DNA of 33,207 nucleotides from a gamma proteobacterium symbiont of Taylorina sp. Its GTDB lineage: Bacteria; Pseudomonadota; Gammaproteobacteria; GRL18. Below, piece by piece: positions 29,904-33,207 of the stretch (its first letter is position 1; each line of letters starts with the position of its first letter). A program made the position numbers and the translations under genes. The notes under the pieces are model-generated. The model did not search any database. It saw nothing but the letters and a program-made list of their open reading frames with translations, and was not told the DNA's origin. The stretch lies in NCBI GenBank assembly GCA_025655455.1, contig JAHXIV010000040.1:1-33207 (forward strand). The letters are read 5' to 3'.

Positions 29904-29934
29904 ACAGCAATCATCTGGTTATTAGAATTGCTGT
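29904..29934 (+). other. hairpin at the end of the brnTA operon
   Basis: ACAGCAAT (29904-29911) and ATTGCTGT (29927-29934) form an 8-bp stem directly after the stop. No T-run follows. A further perfect pair TTGATCAC/GTGATCAA lies at 29998-30005 and 30026-30033. Confidence 0.4.
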
Positions 29935-30078
29935 ATAGCATAGATTTTATCGACATTAAGATTAAAAATTAACGTTTATTGGGTAAATTAGCAGTGCTTG
30001 ATCACCAAGTAAGTCTTTTATTGTCGTGATCAAAAATGTACTAAAAAAGCCGACATCTGAATTATGGCTGGATTTATT

Positions 30079-30438
30079 TTAATTAACAGTTAAATTGTAA
30101 TATTTATTATATCGTTTCCTAAGTTTCTCTTTGGTTAAAGAATTTTCTCCAGTAATTTCTAGTTCTTTAGTTGTTTTCTTAAATGAAGTGCCAAATTCAC
30201 TTGATGAATCACTGATAATAGTAGTCCATAATTCATTTAATGATGGTGTTTTTCTATTCTTTTTTTCATACTTTAGGATTGAAGAATATATAAGGTCAAA
30301 TATTACATCTTCAGTCTTAGGTTTCGTTATGGATAATATTTTTGATTGTTGCTGAGGTAAAGACTGTATTTTATTAGTTGATTGTTTTTCAGGTAATTCT
30401 TGAAAAATCTGATCTTTAGTATAAATTCTAATTCCCAA
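30079..30438 (-). CDS. hypothetical protein, 119 aa, TTG start at a repeat array
   Basis: The frame opens at a TTG in the last unit of a GTGATTG heptamer array and has no ATG near its start. The protein is basic and Lys/Gln/Ser-rich in its first half (SLPQQQSKILSITKPKTEDV), with a helix FDLIYSSILKYEKKNRKTPS in the middle and KEKLRKRYNKYYN at the end. No family is recognised. Each repeat unit carries GGTGAT, which can pair with the 16S rRNA end, so the array may act as an iterated RBS. Whether it is translated at all is unsure. Confidence 0.45.
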   Translation of the reverse strand: MGIRIYTKDQIFQELPEKQSTNKIQSLPQQQSKILSITKPKTEDVIFDLIYSSILKYEKKNRKTPSLNELWTTIISDSSSEFGTSFKKTTKELEITGENSLTKEKLRKRYNKYYNLTVN

Positions 30439-30471
30439 TCACCAATCACCAATCACCAATCACCAATCACC
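30437..30471. repeat. 5 x 7-bp tandem repeat (AATCACC)
   Basis: Five perfect units of AATCACC on the plus strand (GGTGATT on the minus strand). It spans the stop of the broken gene at 30460-30750 and the apparent start of the gene at 30079-30438. Confidence 0.9.
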
Positions 30472-30750
30472 ATTTTCATCTTCACGAGTTTGAGGCATAA
30501 AAACAATATCATCTTGTCTGGTAAAATGAGGATGTATTAATCCATCTTTATGCTCATAGCAGGGAAAAAAATAACTGGGTTGGGTTTCTCCTGTGTATTT
30601 AATGTCATTTACTGAGCATTCTTCTAATTTTACAATCTTATATACTTTTAATTATCTTTGAGGGTGGCTGAGATCTGTTACTACTCCCGTTATATAATCC
30701 CTTTCTAATACTGTAAACCATGTGCCATAACCATGATAATAAAGCAACAT
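30460..30750 (-). pseudogene. unknown small gene broken by an in-frame TAA
   Basis: The ATG at 30750 (RBS GAGGTGATAAA) opens MLLYYHGYGTWFTVLERDYI and TGVVTDLSHPQR, then TAA at 30652-30654. The same frame then continues KVYKIVKLEECSVNDIKYTG, through YFFPCYEHKDGLIHPHFTRQ, to EDENGDW and a TGA within the heptamer array. Without the stop it would be about 95 aa. Function unknown. One nonsense change in an otherwise sound frame points to recent decay. Confidence 0.55.
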
Positions 30751-30851
30751 TTTATCACCTCGTATAAGTGTTATTCGTATTTGAGGAACCAGTCAGGATA
30801 ATTACGATTTTATCTTTTCGCCCGCTAAAGCTAGACTGGTCAATGCTTATT

Positions 30852-31683
30852 TTAACCTAAATGTGCCATTGCTTCATGTGTAATATCATACAAAGTATTA
30901 CGTTCTACCAGGTGAGAATATCTTAGCGTGGTTTGCGTAGATTTATGACCTAATATTACACCAATTTGCAATAGACTCTGCCCTGCTTTGGCTAAATTAC
31001 TGGCAGCAGTATGTCTCAGTGAATGAAAAACAAAACTTTTATCAATATCGGTATTATCACGGGCTTTATACCATTGTTTTCTAAATTCAAAAGGTTCGTC
31101 CACGTAAGGGCTCATAAAAACAAGGCCTTTAAATTCCCTGTGACTCATCAATTCTTGCATAATAGCTGGTGATGTGAATGGTTCTTAAAACCTGTTTTTT
31201 GCGCTCCCTGATCTTCTGCCCGGATAATGGCAATGCAATCTTTCCATTGAATATCACGCCATTCAATAGCAAGTAGCTCTCCCTTTCTGGTTCCTGTACT
31301 TAAAGCCATTAGAAGTTATAAATATAATTTACCCCATATTTCAGCCTCTGGATCTTTTCTAGTTGCTGAATCAATCAATCTGACTTGTTTTAACAATTTT
31401 TTTTGTTGGTCATTAGAAAGATAATCTTTACGCCCAGAGGGTTCTGGTAACTTATCTATACCACGGTGAGGATGCCATTTTTTAGATATGGACTTGGCAA
31501 AAGTTCCAAATGTTGCTTTATAGCGGTTAACGGTGGCAGGTGCTAACTTTTTAGCCAGTTTTATTAATACTGCTTCAGATTTTTTTTGAATGTTTTGGTA
31601 ATTGTTTTTAAGGCAGTACGAATATGTACCCGGTAAGATTTTTTTCCAGTACGGGAAGAAACTAGCGTCTTGATGTGAGCCAT
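30852..31683 (-). pseudogene. tyrosine recombinase/integrase, several lesions
   Basis: From the ATG at 31683 the N-terminus reads AHIKTLVSSRTGKKSYRVHI and is then cut by a small deletion or frameshift. The core-binding region follows in another frame (LAPATVNRYKATFGTFAKSI), with a stop at about 31323 just before LLMALSTGTRKGELLAIEWR, which holds the first catalytic Arg. A second shift near 31185 leads to the last part: HSLRHTAASNLAKAG (His-x-x-Arg), LGHKSTQTTLRYSHLVER (His and the catalytic Tyr). All catalytic residues survive but in separate frames. It lies 100 bases from the tRNA-Val fragment, its probable attachment site. Confidence 0.85.
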
Positions 31684-31782
31684 GACTTTTTCCTTGTGTT
31701 ACGAAATGTTACGAATTCAAAGTTTGTAGCCGTTGAAACGTATCATTCAAAACAAGAAAATCGTTATTAACCAATAACTTAT

Positions 31783-31827
31783 TGGTGGGTAATATAAGAT
31801 TCGAACTTATGACCCCTGCCTTGTAAG
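31783..31827 (-). other. tRNA-Val(UAC) 3' fragment, probable att site
   Basis: On the minus strand, CTTACAAGGCAGGGGTC is followed by a perfect T-arm (ATAAG, TTCGAAT, CTTAT), ATTACCC and ACCA. The 45 bases are the anticodon loop through the CCA end of a valine tRNA. Similarity stops inside the anticodon loop, the usual crossover point for integrases that use tRNA genes. The 5' half is absent, so this is an att copy and not a working gene. Confidence 0.75.
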
Positions 31828-31986
31828 TCTTACTTTAGATTTATCGTACACTAACAAACACCATTACACAATGAATTATATCAATAACATTGTTGTTTAT
31901 TTGTGCAAATACGAGTGTGTTGGAGTGGGTTTGTGCACCTAAATTGCATCTAAAGTTAAAATAATCACCCTCCCCTATTCCACAAC

Positions 31987-32024
31987 TTCATCACAGTGAG
32001 TCACAAAATATTTCATTCTTGCTG
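31987..32024 (+). repeat. dispersed 39-bp repeat, copy 2
   Basis: TTCATCACAGTGAGTCACAA followed by AATATTTCATTCTTGCTG; matches 19556-19594 in the same orientation. Confidence 0.55.
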
Positions 32025-32072
32025 TGTTGGGATTAAACTAATTCATAAATAAATTAATCAGGTTGATTGCAC

Positions 32073-32369
32073 ATGTTAATTGGTTTGTTAATGTTGATTA
32101 TCCCCATTATAGTTTTTTTAATTACACTACCGTTTTGTAGGCGGTTTAAGCCTAATATTTGTAAGCTATATAAAATAGTTGGTGGTATTGTTGTTTTTGT
32201 TGGCAGCAGTATTTCAGTTTACCTTTCAGCATATACTGGGGATCAAGGGGGTATAGGAGCCTTCTTTTTCCAAATAACCGTGATTTTAGCCTATTTACTA
32301 TTCTCTATCATGATCATAACCTTAAATTGGTTATTAATCATAAAGGCTTCTAAGAAGCAGGATAACTGA
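32073..32369 (+). CDS. small membrane protein, 98 aa
   Basis: Three hydrophobic segments (MLIGLLMLIIPIIVFLITLP, YKIVGGIVVFVGSSISVYLS, FFFQITVILAYLLFSIMI) with short basic loops (CRRFKPNICK) and a lysine-rich end KASKKQDN. I chose the ATG at 32073; a TTG lies two codons upstream. No family is recognised. It stands alone between the att site and a small-gene pair. Confidence 0.5.
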   Translation: MLIGLLMLIIPIIVFLITLPFCRRFKPNICKLYKIVGGIVVFVGSSISVYLSAYTGDQGGIGAFFFQITVILAYLLFSIMIITLNWLLIIKASKKQDN

Positions 32370-32577
32370 ATTATTATAATCCCTACACCAAAATCAGACT
32401 TTTTCTACAGACAAAATAATTTAACTACCGGATAATACACCCACACCAGTACAATTGTTTCTAAGTCCAGACTATCCCTCCTCGTGTCTGGCATAGCATT
32501 TGACTTGATCCTTAGTACCAACTTTGTCAGGTCATTAAATGATCGCTGGTGTTCTTATTAATTCTGAAAGGTGAATT

Positions 32578-32718
32578 ATGTCTGATAGTGAAATAATGAA
32601 GCTGGAACATAAGATTAATGGGATATTAGCCCTCACTGGTAATAAAGAGAATATTACCATTCTGCTGCATCGTCAGCGGATTAAATATTTAACACTGAAG
32701 TTGAATGTAGCATTATGA
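32578..32718 (+). CDS. hypothetical protein, 46 aa
   Basis: ATG preceded by GAAAGGTGAATT. The product is MSDSEIMKLEHKINGILALT then NITILLHRQRIKYLTLKL, one or two helices. Its stop overlaps the next ATG (ATGA), showing coupling. Not recognised. Confidence 0.5.
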   Translation: MSDSEIMKLEHKINGILALTGNKENITILLHRQRIKYLTLKLNVAL

Positions 32719-32897
32719 CTAAAGAAGTTCGAGATTTAACCTGGCATTTTAATCAAGCCAGAAAAAAAGTACGTGAATTGGGTTATAAAGATTTGCTCGA
32801 TTTGGATATTAAAGGTTCAGTGGAACATAAACAGTTGATCCGTGATATTTATAAATCTCCACAGCCTTTGATAAAATTTGAAGATAAGGGATATTGA
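32715..32897 (+). CDS. hypothetical protein, 60 aa
   Basis: Coupled to the 46-aa gene by ATGA. Charged and basic: TKEVRDLTWHFNQARKKVRE, LGYKDLLDLDIKGSVEHKQL, then PQPLIKFEDKGY. Probably helical and soluble. Unrecognised; typical of small accessory operons. Confidence 0.5.
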   Translation: MTKEVRDLTWHFNQARKKVRELGYKDLLDLDIKGSVEHKQLIRDIYKSPQPLIKFEDKGY

Positions 32898-32965
32898 ATA
32901 CTTACCGGTTATTGAAAACAGTGTAGATAAGGATAACCCGAAATCAGGCTATTCTTTTAATAGTT

Positions 32966-33121
32966 TTAATCTTTCACCGTCACTGAACTACTATCACTTG
33001 AAACACTTTCACCAATAATATTCCCGGCAGCATCTAAAGCAAATAATCGCATTTCTACCACAATACCATCGGCACCTTTGGGCAGAGGCACTGTAAAAAT
33101 AATTAGTCCATCATATTTTGA
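32966..33121 (-). pseudogene. C-terminal fragment of a third DUF1566/FecR-like gene
   Basis: The minus strand reads KYDGLIIFTVPLPKGADGIV, VEMRLFALDAAGNIIGESVS and a final VTVKD, closely matching the end of the 451-aa protein (IKYDGLLIFTLPLPKGFDGV). The matching sequence stops at the left end of an insertion sequence, so the gene was cut by it. Whether the rest lies beyond the element cannot be seen. Confidence 0.8.
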
Positions 33122-33207
33122 TGTGGTCTAATGGATTTGTACAGTCTAGTTAAGTAAGATCAACTTAACAGGAGACTGAGAAATGAGTAAAAGGAAAAAA
33201 TATACAA
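33122..33207 (+). mobile_element. left end of an insertion sequence (IS3-like), runs off the window
   Basis: TGTGGTCTAATGGATTTGTA begins where similarity to the secreted-protein gene ends, as an IS terminal repeat would. About 60 bases in, AGGAGACTGAGAA precedes an ATG for MSKRKKYT, a typical start of an IS3-family helix-turn-helix OrfA. The right end and transposase body are outside the window. Confidence 0.6.
33183..33207 (+). CDS. transposase OrfA start, truncated by window edge
   Basis: ATG with AGGAG nine bases upstream; visible residues MSKRKKYT fit the start of IS3-type OrfA proteins. Only eight residues are seen. Confidence 0.5.

Larger units (their letters stand above)
31684..32066. 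other. attachment-site region without genes
   Basis: It contains GTTACGAA twice (31698-31705 and 31708-31715, ten bases apart), the tRNA-Val fragment, TTTGTGCA twice (31900-31907 and 31930-31937), and the 39-bp dispersed repeat. The short direct repeats flanking the tRNA piece may be integrase arm sites. Confidence 0.4.

Noticed and set aside
11662..30654. Stop-codon reassignment (TAA or TAG read as sense)
   Set aside because: Most genes end properly at TAA or TAG, the affected codons replace different residues, and frameshifts are present in the same loci, so decay explains it better.
31783..31827. Functional tRNA gene
   Set aside because: Only the part from the anticodon loop to CCA is present; the 5' half is missing.

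Overview
The window is low-GC bacterial DNA from a gram-negative, most likely a gammaproteobacterium. It carries an exbB-exbD-lpxK-ycaR block, comEC divergent from a DUF2062 gene, dsbB, and mnmH. I cannot name the species. The recurrent toxin-antitoxin genes, dispersed hairpin repeats, an integrase relic and an insertion-sequence end suggest a genome with active gene turnover.

Layout. 1-2450 is accessory: overlapping small unknown genes, an intact DUF4258/HTH toxin-antitoxin-like pair with its own operator-like palindrome, and a relic of an integrase N-terminus. 2515-4921 holds three unrecognised leftward genes and one rightward gene with a possible MbcA/ParS-like domain. 5002-18651 is mostly core chromosome, nearly all leftward: exbB, exbD, lpxK, ycaR/Trm112; a comEC gene broken by one amber codon; two copies of a module made of a Na/Pi-cotransporter-like protein and a small lysine-rich protein; an OsmC-like protein; a hemerythrin / DUF2249 / heme-copper-oxidase-like membrane protein operon; and mnmH.

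18652-33207 is looser and accessory: small membrane proteins, a glycine-zipper protein behind a perfect CRP-type palindrome, dsbB, a decayed vapBC, a Fic protein, a cyclophilin-like protein, and a DUF1566/FecR-like secreted protein followed by a short SRAP-like gene and a TM2 gene. Then come a small-gene cluster behind a candidate C4-type antisense RNA, brnTA, two genes around a heptamer repeat array, a broken tyrosine integrase, and the 3' end of a tRNA-Val gene that looks like its attachment site. The window ends in the left end of an insertion sequence that cuts a third copy of the DUF1566/FecR-like gene.

Themes. (1) Several genes are interrupted by a single in-frame stop or a homopolymer frameshift (comEC, vapB, vapC, integrase, two small unknown genes), so decay is under way. 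(2) At least four families of short repeats occur twice each, two of them hairpin-forming and placed at gene 3' ends. (3) The most interesting regulatory region is 28801-29160. There a brnTA promoter with three 10-bp-phased repeats diverges from a leader holding a terminator/antiterminator pair, a 76-nt C4-like RNA and complementary target blocks in front of a small-gene operon.
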